A stretch of 64,000 bases of DNA from Norana najaformis. Lineage: Eukaryota > Annelida > Clitellata > Crassiclitellata > Hormogastridae. Positions 1 through 11,133 of this stretch are shown piece by piece. The stretch lies in NCBI GenBank assembly GCA_964023275.1, contig OZ029914.1, positions 13,064,341-13,128,340 of the forward strand, written 5' to 3'. Positions within the stretch are counted from its first letter, which is position 1. Every line of letters starts with the position of its first letter. A program made the position numbers and the translations under genes. The notes under the pieces were generated by a model that saw nothing but the letters and a program-made list of their open reading frames with translations, was not told the origin of the DNA and searched no databases.

Positions 1-985
1 TCATGGCAAATTAGAATGAGAGCAGCCGTTACACTATCACGAGGGTTCCGTGTCCAGAAAAGGGTTCAACAAGGCTGTGTGATCTCACCATACCTGTTCA
101 ACATCCTGGCAGAGACGATCATGAGGGAAATGCTGGACCATTATGGTGTAGAATTAAAATAGGAGTTAGAAATCCGCAAATGCTGATGACATTGTTCTGT
201 TGGCAATCTTGGAAGTGGAGCTTCAGGAGATTGCAGATCGTCCTGGCCGGGCAAGCTGCATCCAGGATCTGTTGACTAATGTGGACAAAACCAAGATAAT
301 GGTAACCAATGGTACAACCTGCTGCATTACAGTACAAGGTAATCAACTGGAGCAGGTTGATACATTTCCATATGTTGGCTCAGTTATAGCCAAAGACTCG
401 GAATGCAGTAAAGAGATTCGGTCAAGACTGGAAAAAGGACAAGGCGTAGGGCAACATTAAAGAATGTATGGAAAAGTCACAGCATATTGCTTGCATTGCA
501 ACAAAGATATGACTTCTGAAAACTCTTGCATGGCCAGTGGCACAGTATGGCTGCGAGAGCTGGACCATAAGAAAAGGTGAAGAACCAATAATTAATCAAG
601 GCATTTGAAATTAAGTATATGAGCTAGATTCTAAGAATACCGTGAAATGCCAAGAAGACAAGCGAGTGGGTCCTAGAAACTGCAGGAGGAGAATGGAGTT
701 TGCTCGGAATAATCAAGAAGACGAAGCTGTCACACTTCGAGCATGTGCTATGGAAGACTGGAGACTGCCCAGAGAAAGAGATCATCCAAGGTACAATCCT
801 TGGATCTGGAGCTCGGGGAAGACCCAAGACGATATGGATAGACGTGGGAAACCGAATTATTGTTCGATCAGTTTTTACAAGTGACGAGGGAGAGAAGCAG
901 ATGGCACAAAATTGTCCGTGGTTCAGCCAATTCTCGGCTTGATGACGGCTGAAGACAAGACCTGACAAACCATGGTCCAATAAAT
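1..985 (+). mobile_element. Degraded RTE-like non-LTR retrotransposon fragment (reverse transcriptase 3' half)
   Basis: Plus-strand conceptual translation, broken by stops and frameshifts, reads like the 3' half of an RTE-type endonuclease/reverse-transcriptase protein. A palm-region segment near 60-160 contains VQQGCVISPYLFNILAE. The stretch near 360-460 resembles the 'YVGS-V...CSKEIRSRL' segment. The tail near 640-890 has the familiar EWVLE, FEHVLWKTGDCPEKEIIQGT and RGRPKTIW pieces. The element continues beyond the left edge. It lies just downstream of array gene 1's cc3 remnant, apparently within the intron leading to that gene's propeller exon. It is non-functional. Confidence 0.8.
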
Positions 986-990
986 TCTAA

Positions 991-1584
991 AATTTCTGTA
1001 CATACTGTACTTTCAGAGATTTTGATATGGTGTTCTGTAAGTCTACAGTTGGTATGCCATTGACTGAATCTATGAATAATGCCTAATAGCTGTGAATGCT
1101 GCCCAAAACATCATCAGCTCTTTCGACATCAACTTTAACCATTGACTGGGACTAGGCTTCTCAAAGTTTGACTCGATTTGGTCAAGAACGCAACAATTAT
1201 CGAACATACCGATCAACATTGTTACTTTTACTGTAGCTCACACAGACCTTGTTGCAAACTCATATGGTATGAAAATAATGGTTACATCTGCGTCTTGTCT
1301 TTCTCCTCTCAGCGGAAAACTGCGAGTCGCCGAGAAAGGCCAGGATAAGGAGGGCATTTTATTTCTCAGTTAAGAATAAATGAAAACCCACTAAAGATAC
1401 CTCGTAGAAAACACAAACTGAAAAAATCTAGATTATTTCTCGCATATAATGTATATATATTGACAAAAAAATTTTTTTTTCATTTACAGTATTTATAGAT
1501 TGCAATCAAAAGAAACCAATGAAATTTTAATGCATGTGCATATCTACATAATATTATATTTGGTGGTCTATATTAAATTTTTAT
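991..1584. other. Intronic sequence of array gene 1, no gene seen
   Basis: This stretch matches the sequence just downstream of the cc3 exon in gene 3 (about 27150-27608) and gene 5 (about 63450-63889). The shared motif is a ctctcag-g-gaa-actgcgagtcgccgaga block near 1296-1340. It is therefore probably intron of array gene 1 interrupted on the left by the RTE fragment. I see no coding exon in it. Confidence 0.5.
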
Positions 1585-1692
1585 CTGAAGATTTCTGTTG
1601 CATTTCTTGACCTTGCTTAATGAGCTGTGCCTTCTTCTCTGCCCAAGCTCTTCTCCGTTCCTTCAATCTCAGTTCGAGGCCCAATTTTATTT
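1585..1692 (-). pseudogene. Decayed cc3 coiled-coil exon of array gene 1
   Basis: The minus-strand frame is open for 35 codons and resembles the cc3 exon of genes 3 and 5 (RRAWAEKKAQLIKQ here, RRVWAKEKAQLLKQ in gene 3). Both splice sites are damaged. The acceptor that reads tgcag in gene 3 reads tgcac here. The donor that reads cag|gtaaaa in gene 3 reads cag|ataaaa here. Because the exon is phase 1-1, skipping it leaves the frame from cc2 into the propeller intact, as genes 2 and 4 do naturally. Confidence 0.6.
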
Positions 1693-2320
1693 GTGCAGAG
1701 ATTTTAATGCAGAAGCAATTTTTGTGATAGAAAACATTAAGCTTGGGCTTATCCTAATTAAATACAAAAAATAATGTCAATTGCATGTAGTCGGTTGGTA
1801 AAAATAGATGACAGCTGCTAAGAAGTTATAGACTGTGGTAGATCCAGTTTTCTTAGAAATCGGTACATAGCTAAAATATTAAAAATCAACGTTGAAGAAA
1901 TGATTACAACTGAAATAGGCCCGCACTTTGCAACAAATCTGCTTCAAAAATGCTTAATATACATATAGAACAAAATACTTATGCTTGGTTCAAACTACTG
2001 TTAGCGTTCCGCGTTAATATTATGCCTAATCTTAACAGCAGCCATGATTTTTTGTCGATACAAGAAATAAACGGGGTCACAACAGAGGCAGAAGCAGAGA
2101 GGATATAAAACAAAGAGAAAAACAGAAGGGACACGTAAAAAGTGCTTAAGCACAGACCATATTTCTTTATGGAGCATTGTAGTCAGACACGCATTGATCC
2201 AATTTCAGTAAAACATAGTAAATGCAGTTAATTCATCAACAGTAGTGCTCTGAAAAGTTTGGATATTAATTTTGGTCCTATACAAATATCTTCCACAAAT
2301 TAACAAAAAATGCAACTCAC

Positions 2321-2848
2321 CCTTTGATTTTGACTCATCGGTGCCTTTATTTTGTACAGTTAGCTTTGACTGAAATTCTTCTAGTTTGGCTAGGGACTCA
2401 TTTAACTTTTCTTGGGTTTCTTTCAGCTTTGCTGTAGTCATTTTTAAAACTAGATCATTTTCTTTTAACTTTTCTTCTGTGATTCTGAGTTGTGCTCGTG
2501 TTTCGTTTACTTGTGTTGCCTGTTCTTTAAGTTTTTCTATGATGCTTACTTTTTCGTTAACCTCTTGCTCTTTCGGTTGAAGGCTTTCTACCCTGTTCTC
2601 GCTAGTCTTAAGTTTGTCAGACAGATTTTTGTTCTTATCTTCTGTTAGACTAAGTCTTTTATCTAACCTATGTACTGTTTCTTGTAGCATTTCAAGTTGT
2701 TTCTGGGTTCTAGTTTTCTCTTGTTGAATACCGTCCTTTTTTATGTTACATTCGCTTTCTCGATGAAGAATTTCTTGCATTACTCTTTCACACTTTTTGT
2801 CTTTGGCTTTTGTTTGCATTATGCTTTGCCTTTTAATGTTTTGCGATT
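2321..2848 (-). CDS. Array gene 1, exon cc2 (long coiled coil)
   Basis: Open for 176 codons between acceptor tttttag-type (ag at 2849-2850) and a perfect donor GTGAGT. The translation is rich in E, K, Q and L with heptad spacing and no prolines in the core, for example IEKLKEQATQVNETRAQL. Phase 1-1, six codons shorter than in genes 3 and 4. It probably drives oligomerisation. This copy is the most divergent of the four full cc2 exons. Confidence 0.75.
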
Positions 2849-5800
2849 CTAAAACAAAATGAAGTAATTGTAGGGACCTTGAATAAAGTGTTTTGAGCCC
2901 ACTATACCGCTGCAAGTTAATATTTTTATGGATTGACGGTTATAGTAACTAGAATAGTCACAGTGATAAAAATAGACAAGAAACAAAAAGTATCCAATGA
3001 AAGGAACAACTCATAATTCAGAGCAGGCAGCTCTATATCTGTACCTGATTAGTCGACCCAGTGCTCAATAGGTGGCAGTAACCATTTGAAGTTCAAAGTG
3101 AATGCCGCGTTTGGCGTCTATGAATAAACTCTGCAAAGTCCATGGATGCCTCATCCACGGCAGGGCTTTAGCAACATTGGCCATTTCGGATATTACAGCT
3201 TAGAAGTAGCTGGTTGCTAACACTACGAGATCACAAATATGTTTGTATATAACTTATGAAAGTCTTTTTTAATGTTAGTCCAATATCTTTGTTCAACATG
3301 TGTGCTCGTAAATAGGCCTACTAAACGTTTTCCATAAAACCCGCAAAATAAGAAAACCATTGTTACTAAATCAAACTTATAAAATCATAAATGTGATGAT
3401 AATGGAAAAGATTTACGTGCAAGGCGTTCAACGTGAATCAGCGGAATTGGCGAAAATTCTTGACCATCTAACCATAGAAAGTAGATTTTGCGCCACCATA
3501 GCTCTAGCATACATGAGAATTCGATAACCTAATAGCTTTTTGGTAACCTTCAAGTATTTTCCTGAAGCAAATCTTCCAAATGCTGTCTCTGGATGTCCTC
3601 TGACGCAACTGGACAATTTTTGTTGAGACTTCGGTCTGCAATTCATTCTGAAGCTCCCTGAAGTTTCTCTGGAGTGTTTCGACTGAATGCTTCTAAAAAA
3701 TTTGTTTCCTGATTTTATGCATCTTAAATTTGCCAGTACCTGCAATATTTCACAGTTACATTTCCTCATCTGAATGACATCGAGCAGAAAAGTACTAAAC
3801 CCAATAGTAGTCAACCTGGTATACACTTTCATCGTATTATAATGCCGTTTATTAATATTCCTTTAGATGGATAAATAGTACTGTAATTTAATTTAATTAA
3901 ATAATCGTTTATATACGAACTTCAGTGTTGCCTATGCAACTGCACAGTTGCATAATTAAAATATTTTAATTTGCTCATTTGCTGAGCAGCGCAGACATCA
4001 CTATTCCCAATATTCCCTTATGAGCCCATTGTCCTACATATGAGTTCATACCACATGGGATTGTTGCCATATTCTCGCCATGTCTTCAACCTATGAAGTT
4101 GCTACTGGTTGATCTTAAGGCTTAAATATAATTGACTTCCAGTGTGTACTGCATCTTTATCTCAAGGAGATATGAATCTCATTCTTATTCATACTTGGCC
4201 ACAAATTTCTTCGCTTTGGGGCATAAAGTGAGCTGGTTGTCCCGTTTTTCCAAACCTTCCCAGTCCAGCATTGAAGCTTCGCAGTGGTCGGCTCATTTTT
4301 GTGGAATAAGTCGGCTTCCAATCAGCGACATATGTCCTTTGACCTTTCCTTGCGTATTTTCTGTAAGCTCTTGAAACCACTGTGTTTCTATCAGTTTCAT
4401 GTTGCTAGGTCAAGAGCGCCTATGAAAAGTTTCTCCTTGAGTGGCGCTGTATAAATTTGCGATTACAATTACAGTTACAATTACAATTTGTTCTAAGGTA
4501 AATCCGTAATACTTTGAACGCAGATATCAATCGATAAAGATAGTGGATAGTTCAATATTGCTGTTTAGGCTATTCGAAACCGATAAACAGCATGTATGGG
4601 ATCTCGCGACTACTCACGTGTGTGCTTATCACTGTTTGTTTCTGTGTAGGGTGTTTTTGCTTTTCCATTCGATTTGGATTTGACGTTTGAATCCTCGGTA
4701 TCAGTAAAGATGTAGGCCGGATACTTATTTGCTTGCTGGAAGGCGACGTAGGCGGTTGTTTTTTCGGCTTAGGTTGAGTTTTTGGAGGGATTCTTTTTCC
4801 GGACGAACCAGAAAGTTTAGTTGGAATTGTCCTTTCTACTGTAGTTCTTGTGATATTTTCATTCTCAGTGCCTTAGAATATAATGCGACACACTATTAGC
4901 AATTAGATACATGTAAGAATATTTAGGAATCGGCAACATATGATTTAATCACTAAGTTAAGTTAACTGTTATCAGACAAGCCGATAGAGTCATGGGAAAA
5001 CGCTGTAGTAGTTGATATCTTTGTTCAACTGACTTGGCTTAGCACTAAAGGTTTTCATAGCATTCTGGACAAAGTTGGTTTTTCTTGGTCAAGCTAAACA
5101 TCTAAATGGTCAAGTCATTGTATCTCTTTTTCTGCCAGGTTGCCCTATGTTCATGTCCGCCAATCTGGTACTTTATCCGTTTCTGTCGAGATCTTTGTCG
5201 CTCTAAACTGACCTCCATCTTTCTGTCTCCTGCCTACTTGTGTGCTTGTGTGAATGTTGTCTTTCTAATCTTCTCTTGATTTCTTTATCTCTGTTTATCT
5301 CTCTCTTTCTGTGACGTTCGCTTTTAAATTTTAGTTTGCATCTCGATCCTAATGCGTACTTGGGCACCTGATCTATGCGCTTTGTTGAAATAATAGGGTT
5401 TGCGTTACACAAATCTCCATCACGGTTTATACGATGCAACTGTTGGTTCTCAACTTTCTTACAATATATATATAAATATAGTGTTGCATACGGCGTATAG
5501 CATAGGACTTAGTGATTTGTTAAGTTGTTGTGCGTTATACGCCTTTTGTTCATTTTGAAGATATTTTATATAAGTGATTATGCTGAATAAAGAATCTTAG
5601 GAGATAGAATAACGCAAGAGAATAAGAATAAAAGCAAACTAGGACTTTCTATTTTACAGTGATAACGATGTTTAGAGTAAGGTATTAGAAAGCGATTTTC
5701 ACGAGAACATTTATTGGCTTCTTCACAGAAGCCACAGAGTAAAAACACAATCGCTCTACTTCTTCACATACCAACTTGCTTGTCTGTGAGTCGGCTGAAA

Positions 5801-7717
5801 ATTTCCTCTTGTAAAGTATCTTTCAAGGCATTCAAGAAGGTTTTAAAATCATCAACAGATTTTCTGCTGATAATGCACAAAAATGTCTCATTTCTCATAC
5901 ATCGCTCTTTCTCGGACAAAATTTGACCATATTCTCTACAACTTAGCACTTCCTGTGCAAACAGTTCTGTAAGTAGACCAGAATCAAGATCTAATGATTC
6001 TGTCAGCCAATCAAAATTTTGACGGATAAGACGAGAGTGTTCGGACACGGATTGATCACCTGCAACAAACGTCAACGGCATAGACTTAAAATAGTTAGAA
6101 CCCTGTTCCAATTGGGTTTGGGTTGAAAACGTTTGCCTCATTTTTGTTCTATGGGAAGCTATTTCACAATGGTCTTTGATAGAACAGTGCATAAGCCTAA
6201 GCTTGTATTAATTATTTAAAGGACTTCTTATTATAACTTTGAGCAACTTGTAAAATTCTGCGAGAAGTCTTAAAATTCTGCTGGTGTATATATTATCAAA
6301 AAGGAAAATCGCACTGAAATCCAGGGCCAGTAACAAAGAAAACACTGTTTACCTGGGCACACACTTTCTCCATCACAGGTTAGCATCTGGTACACGTGAT
6401 GTTGTTTTGTTTTCTTTAGTGATTCAAGAAAACACTCGTAGACATCTCGAGTGTTTCTAATGATGATATTCAGTAGCTCTTCACTCGCTTTTATGGGGGT
6501 AGTATAAAACTGTCGAATATATTCATGTTCTTTCGCAGTTAACTTTTCACTTTGAAACATCTGTGTAACTACATCTGGAACACTTAGGTTGCTGAGCAGC
6601 TGATTGTAATGGCGTCGAATGCGGTTTTCGTGGTCCTCTATAAAACAAGACCCGGTTTCTTTTAGAATAATGTGGGAATTTTTCAGATCCAGTTATTTAG
6701 TCGATTGTACAATTCTCTTTGTCTCGCGCGCTCTCTCTCTCTCCGTTGCTTACTTTCCGTCAGCTGCTTATAGATCTAAATAGAGCTTTTTGTTATAATT
6801 TATGTAGTCTGATGCGATATTTGTGTTACATCCAGTAATTTAGTCGAGGAGCCATTTCTAAAGAGGCGTTAAATTTCTACTTTCACTAAAAACGATTACC
6901 ATTCAGTCTTAAATCGCATACAGATTGAAGGCAAATGATATTACGTTTTTCATTTGATTATTAAAAGCAAACGAATGATAGGTTATCTAGTGTGATAGAA
7001 TGTGAAAACGCGACTGAAAGTGTAACAGAATATCATGTCTAATTTCAAAACTCAATATTCAAACTTTCGACATTTGAATTAACACAATGCGCCATTGAGA
7101 ATCAGATGTTACTGGCATGAAGAAAGAAAGAGCACGAGAAAATAAAAAAGCAAATGAAAATAAATAAAGAAGCAGTTAATTTTAGGCTATGCGTTTATGT
7201 ATTACGTCAATTTTTGTTTATGAAATTTAAATATTATTACAAGAATTTTCATTACATTTCTATGGGACTGGAATACGATTACTTTATAAAAATTAACCTA
7301 CTCAAGGTAAGATGAAAAGTGTTTCTTAAACTGATTTGCTTTAAACAAATATTCCAAAATATAATGTGGACAGTTAAGTAATATTTTCCAATATACAATA
7401 GACTTCACATTAACAAGAAATTAGAAAATTCTACGCTTTGAAATGTGTTAAAGTTAGACCTACCTCATGTAGGCCTATATAAGCCTACATATTATTAGAG
7501 GGAAGGAATATGTGCAACATAAGCGGCAACATAAGCGGCTACTATAATATTTGATATTTGGAACTCTCCAAATATTTAATTGAAAATTACTCCATTTTGA
7601 AAAACCTGTCAGTGGCGACTCTTCGTTGCCCGGATCGGATATGATGCGATGAACCGACTCCCAGAGCAGAAATAAATTTTCAAGGGAGGGACTCGGTGTT
7701 GCCGTTTCAGTTTCCAT
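2321..7717 (-). CDS. Array gene 1: CARD-CARD-coiled coil(-NHL) protein, 3' end outside window
   Basis: Minus-strand gene with visible exons 7606-7717, 6353-6637, 5772-6059, 4618-4871, 3548-3692 and 2321-2848, all joined in frame (phases 1,1,1,0,1,1). They encode a short N-terminus, two CARD-type domains, a proline/lysine-rich linker and two coiled-coil exons. By analogy with genes 2-4, an NHL propeller exon should follow, but it lies left of base 1. The gene is the most divergent member: its linker donor and both cc3 splice sites have changed, and its cc1 donor (GTTACC) is weak. Coding exons are all open, and an in-frame replacement donor exists for the linker, so I treat it as possibly functional rather than a clear pseudogene. 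Confidence 0.65.
3548..3692 (-). CDS. Array gene 1, exon cc1 (short coiled coil)
   Basis: Acceptor aattttttag, phase 0, then 48 codons beginning KHSVETLQRNFRELQNELQ. Leu/Phe occupy heptad a/d positions. The exon leaves phase 1, matching cc2. The donor is GTTACC, a poorer consensus than the GTAAGC or GTTAGC in the paralogues. A competing frame in the same DNA is also open but does not fit the flanking phases. Confidence 0.6.
4396..4497 (+). mobile_element. 3' end fragment of an L2/CR1-like LINE
   Basis: The segment matches the 3' tail of the young LINE at 58830-62220 in opposite orientation: an 'agcgcc...gagtggcgctgtataaat' core followed by a (TTACAA)n-type tail near 4462-4494. It is intronic in gene 1, between the cc1 and linker exons. 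Confidence 0.65.
4618..4871 (-). CDS. Array gene 1, linker exon with shifted donor
   Basis: Acceptor attctaag, then 84 codons rich in P, K, S and T (GSSGKRIPPKTQPKPKKQPP). In genes 2-4 this exon ends at GTG|GTAAG and is 242 nt long. Here the GT has become AT (bases 4628-4629). A perfect GTGAGT lies exactly 12 nt further on, in the same phase 0, adding four codons. I use that donor. If the old boundary were used, the exon would be 4630-4871. Confidence 0.55.
4880..5771. other. Intron of array gene 1 between linker and CARD2 exons
   Basis: No coding exon is seen. Genes 2, 3 and 4 carry an old LINE remnant in the corresponding intron. I cannot find a convincing copy of it here, which supports gene 1 belonging to an older branch or having lost it. 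Confidence 0.35.
5772..6059 (-). CDS. Array gene 1, CARD2 exon
   Basis: 288 nt, phase 1-1, acceptor tgttgcag and donor GTATGT. It encodes a second helical death-fold domain of about 95 aa: SVSEHSRLIRQNFDWLTESL, then LFAQEVLSCREYGQI, then FLNALKDTLQEEIFSRLTDK. The basic start, 'ASR...LL..LF...VLS..E...I' spacing and C-terminal 'F..AL...Q..I...L' pattern are typical of CARDs. It is more divergent from textbook CARDs than CARD1. Confidence 0.7.
6353..6637 (-). CDS. Array gene 1, CARD1 exon
   Basis: 285 nt, phase 1-1, acceptor ag at 6638-6639 and donor GTAAAC. The domain runs ENRIRRHYNQLLSNLSVPDV, then MFQSEKLTAKEHEYI, then ASEELLNIIIRNTRDVYECF, then LKKTKQHHVYQML. This is a canonical CARD pattern with a basic first helix and a terminal 'F...L..T.Q.H....L' helix. 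The second half is almost invariant among genes 1, 2 and 4. Confidence 0.85.
7606..7717 (-). CDS. Array gene 1, first coding exon
   Basis: The start ATG follows an acceptor-like aacttcag at once. 37 codons (METETATPSPSLENLFLLWE...) end in phase 1 at donor GTTTTT. Upstream sequence is open in this frame back to an ATG at 7784-7786. Indels against the other genes shift the frame there, so the extension looks non-coding. Function of this segment is unknown. Confidence 0.6.
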
Positions 7718-7812
7718 TCTGAAGTTGAAAAGGTTATTGCAACAATTGCGACATGCTTCCCATTCATATTTTGTCACATCGGTCATTTACTGCAGGCAGT
7801 TCAATTAAATAC

Positions 7813-7934
7813 TTATTATTAATTATTGTTGTTGCTCCTATTATTACTATTATTATTATTGTTATTATTATTATTATTATTATTATCATCATCGTCGTCG
7901 TCGTTGTCGTCGTCGTCGTCATCATCATCATCTT
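7813..7934 (+). repeat. Compound trinucleotide microsatellite (ATT/GTC/ATC)
   Basis: A run of att/tat triplets grades into cgtcgtcgt and catcatcat. A similar ATT-rich run lies immediately upstream of the first coding exon in genes 2, 3 and 4. The Ile/Val-rich reading frame through it is an artefact. Confidence 0.9.
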
Positions 7935-8076
7935 AACTGAGGTACATATGTTCCCTCAGGATTGCAAAAATTAGAGGAGTGTTATTCTCGGAAGGCTAAT
8001 CTTCGCTGATGGCTGTTTCGGCGGGAAGTTGCTGCAAAAAGCGACTAGACTGAAACGCTGGATGGCCATAGATAAG

Positions 8077-8077
<1 letters not shown>

Positions 8078-8160
<83 letters not shown>

Positions 8161-8161
8161 T
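8078..8161 (+). repeat. (ATT)n-(ATC)n microsatellite
   Basis: Uninterrupted att repeats are followed by atc repeats, upstream of array gene 1. Confidence 0.95.
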
Positions 8162-8169
8162 AAACAGAT

Positions 8170-9320
8170 ATCTTCATCGCGCTCATTTATGAATTCAACT
8201 CAAAAGCGCGGGTGGATAACTGCAAAAGATAAGCCATGAACTGCGAAATTAGAAAAGAGAATGGGAAATTTGCACCTGGTACAGAATTTTACACTAAGGC
8301 TATCAACACAATTTCAGAAGTACGTTCAAATTATCTTTGGACACAAATCAATTTAATTGATGCCCTGAGTATTATTACAGTGGTCTCTATAGAAATTCTT
8401 AGATTAGATTTAGATTAGATCTTTACAATGAAATTAATTACATGAGATAGGATAAGCCGATGCGTATCAAACAGTAGGACCTAATGTTATAATGACTGTA
8501 AAAAACAAATCTCACCCGCATAATATTCTTTACTTCTTTATCTTCTCCAGCAAATTAATCCAAAAATGCACAGAGATTTACTAATATTCCTTGGCAATAA
8601 CAATAAGTTTCACCGCATATTTTCCGTGATCGGGTATATCAAACTCTATGCGCGAAGAGGCCTACACACATTACAATACTCAGTGAAGAGATACTTAACC
8701 CTTTTGGATAGTTTGTGCCCAATGAATTCCTGTCAACTGCAAAAGCCAAAAGTACGCATTGTGGATCGGCAATGGTGCGCACACACAATATTGGTCTATC
8801 ACAAAGGCTTGCTATATTTAACTGAATAGTCTAAGAACTCGTTCGTCAACCCTAATAATAATTTATGTTTGATAGCATATCATGTTTATCTGCTTCACGG
8901 TCTGACTAGCAACGTCTACGTCTTCGTGAGCCTCTCAGCTCGTATTGTGTAAAGCTATTTAGTTTACAGACTGTTTTTTGAATGCCCTTGTCGGTCCTGT
9001 ATGTGGAAAGCCCCAAATTTGGAAAGTAACGAGGAAGTAAAATATAACATTATTCCACGTGAACACAAGACTCCTTAAAAACAACAGTTAACTTGTGCTT
9101 TAGGAGTTCTCCATGCAAAAGCATTATGGGCAAGATACCCGTGGCCGGTACGGTAGATAAACGTTGCTTTTCATTCCCCATAGCAATGCTCAAATACACG
9201 TGTGTTATTACTAGTACTCTCATTTACCGATTTTGGCTCGCTCCTCACATATTGATAAGCCCATATATGGGCCTACTTACACCACCGGGCATTATTGAAG
9301 CTTAAGGCGAATACAAAAGA
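8170..9320. repeat. Conserved 5' flank block of array genes (copy at gene 1)
   Basis: Homologous blocks lie upstream of every first exon: here, 19540-20840 (gene 2), 40710-41950 (gene 3) and 53030-54240 (gene 4). Landmarks include cgcg-aattcacctcaaaacgcgg near the gene, 'atgcgcgaagaggcctacac', 'cccaatgaattcctgtcaac' and 'ctgcttcacggtc'. It contains no convincing coding exon. It may hold promoter sequence, but that is inference. Confidence 0.6.
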
Positions 9321-9699
9321 TGATGCGAGATGTTTGCCGTGCATACACTTTTAGTAGAATGGTCTCTCATCTGCATAACTTATCTAGCAAATTATGATCT
9401 CAAATGCTGAACAGCAAACCTTGACTGTGATGTAGAATGAAAGGCGCGGACATAAGGCCGGAGATAGGATGTTGAGCAAAGTGATGATCCAAAACAACGT
9501 TTAATGTTTGAATAAACTCCTTAGGAGAAAAAGCAAGATGATGAGCTCCACAGACTACAGATGGAAGCACACTAGTGACGAGTAACAGATGGAGATGTTG
9601 AAATGAGCGAAACGATCATCGACACCATACACACAATAACAAGGCAAAGACGTTCTCGTCAGAAGTTACTTAGATTGAGTTAGTACTTTATGTTGTAAG

Positions 9700-9905
9700 C
9701 ATATTCCAATATGAGTTTGACAATATTCCACAGGTGGCTCTATATTTTCTACATACGGGCTCAGCACACCCTACATAAGGAATATGACAATATTCCACAT
9801 ATGGGCGTCATATGTCCCCATATGTGTGAATATGTGAGACACAAGGAACGCATATGCGGAATAGTGTCGTATTCTCACCATATGTTCAGCATTTGACGTT
9901 GTTGT
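9700..9905. repeat. Palindrome-rich interspersed repeat (CATATG / GGAATATTGTCATATTCC family)
   Basis: Dense inverted motifs occur: gacaatattccacatatggg, catatgtccccatatg, ggaatatgacaatattcc, then ccatatgttcagcatttgacg. Related copies are at about 4000-4110, 15420-15545, 21245-21385, 34135-34255, 42340-42545, 48430-48550 and 54655-54785. It is probably a MITE-like element; termini were not determined. Confidence 0.55.
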
Positions 9906-11079
9906 TGGGGCATATTTGCGTTAATTGAACCGTACTGCAATGTAGTAGGACAACGTGGTTTTACCTGTCTATTGAATTCTTCCTCCAAAGAAATAAACGT
10001 TCGGCGTGCACTTCTTGTACGGCTTTTGTATTCTACGCAGTTGTGGGCGCCTCTTCGAATTCTTCACCGTTGTGCACCTCAATAGACAATTCTTTGCTGC
10101 TGTTTGTCAAGTTCGTCTGCTTAGCTTTCGTTTGGCCTGTTTCTTCGGACAATAAGGAGAATAGAAAAGAAAGCAAAGTCGCCTGTCGATGCGGTTGAAC
10201 TGAGACGCAGAAACAACCGATAAAATCTGAATTTACTTTTTTAAATCAGCTGTTGCAGTACTAGACAGCGCGACCGTCTAGAAACTAAGAATGCGTGATG
10301 AATTATCAGAGATCGCAGGTCAAGTAACTAGGTAACTGTTGAAATGTATAGATGTCGGCGATAATATTCGAGACGATTGAACAACAGGTGAAACTGAGTA
10401 GCTGGATCGGGAGTTTTAAAAATTTATACCTACTTATTCGTCACTTGATTCAGATCAAGGTTTTTTAGAGCAGTTCGGTAATAGCAGTTGTTCGTTGTCC
10501 TAATTGGGCTGGCTTCGAAACAACAACAATAACAACAACAACAATAAATCTAATTGCATTTGTAATTATTTTGTAATTATAATTATACTTCTAATTATAG
10601 CCATCATCATCATCAGCGTCATCGTCATAATCGCACAACCACACCATCAAACCACAAACTTCACATCCTGGCTCCTACGTTGACGACTGACAATTGAGCT
10701 TCCTAGATACGTAGGATAGAAATTAAAAGTGAAGTTGATTCATTTGATTCTTAGTATGGTTCTACTCAAAACTCCAGCGTAACAACAATTTCAGATATGG
10801 CATTAACATGAAATACGGTTCATTCGCCAGATGGCTAGAACACATTTGTCTAGTCTAGTCTCAATCGCTAGATATCGTTTTCTTTAATAATTGCAATTTT
10901 CCGGTTCTCTCGCGACGAAGGCCATATGGCAACTGTCTTGGAGCTAATTTACAAATTCACTATAATCCTATATAAGGTCGAAAGTTTGCATGAAATTTTA
11001 AATAAATCGCAAGAAATTCCCAATTTATTTTCTGCAGGAGGCGCTTTGTAGAGTTTACTAATACACTATTGAATATGTG

Positions 11080-11133
11080 TTCGCATGTTAGACTTCCAAA
11101 GATATCTTCGCATGTTAGACTTCCAAAGATATC
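11080..11133 (+). repeat. Tandem 27-bp duplication
   Basis: Two perfect adjacent copies of a 27-mer beginning ttcgcatgttagacttcc. The same duplication is present at 43719-43772, so it predates the duplication of the large unit. Confidence 0.95.

Noticed and set aside
4616-4635. AT-AC (U12-type) intron at the gene 1 linker
   Set aside because: The sequence ATAAGC does not match the U12 ATATCC donor. A mutated GT with a nearby replacement GTGAGT explains it better.
7753-7974. ORF with long Ile/Val runs
   Set aside because: Translation of a trinucleotide microsatellite.
8566-8829. 87-codon plus-strand ORF upstream of gene 1
   Set aside because: The frame is not maintained in the homologous blocks upstream of genes 2, 3 and 4.
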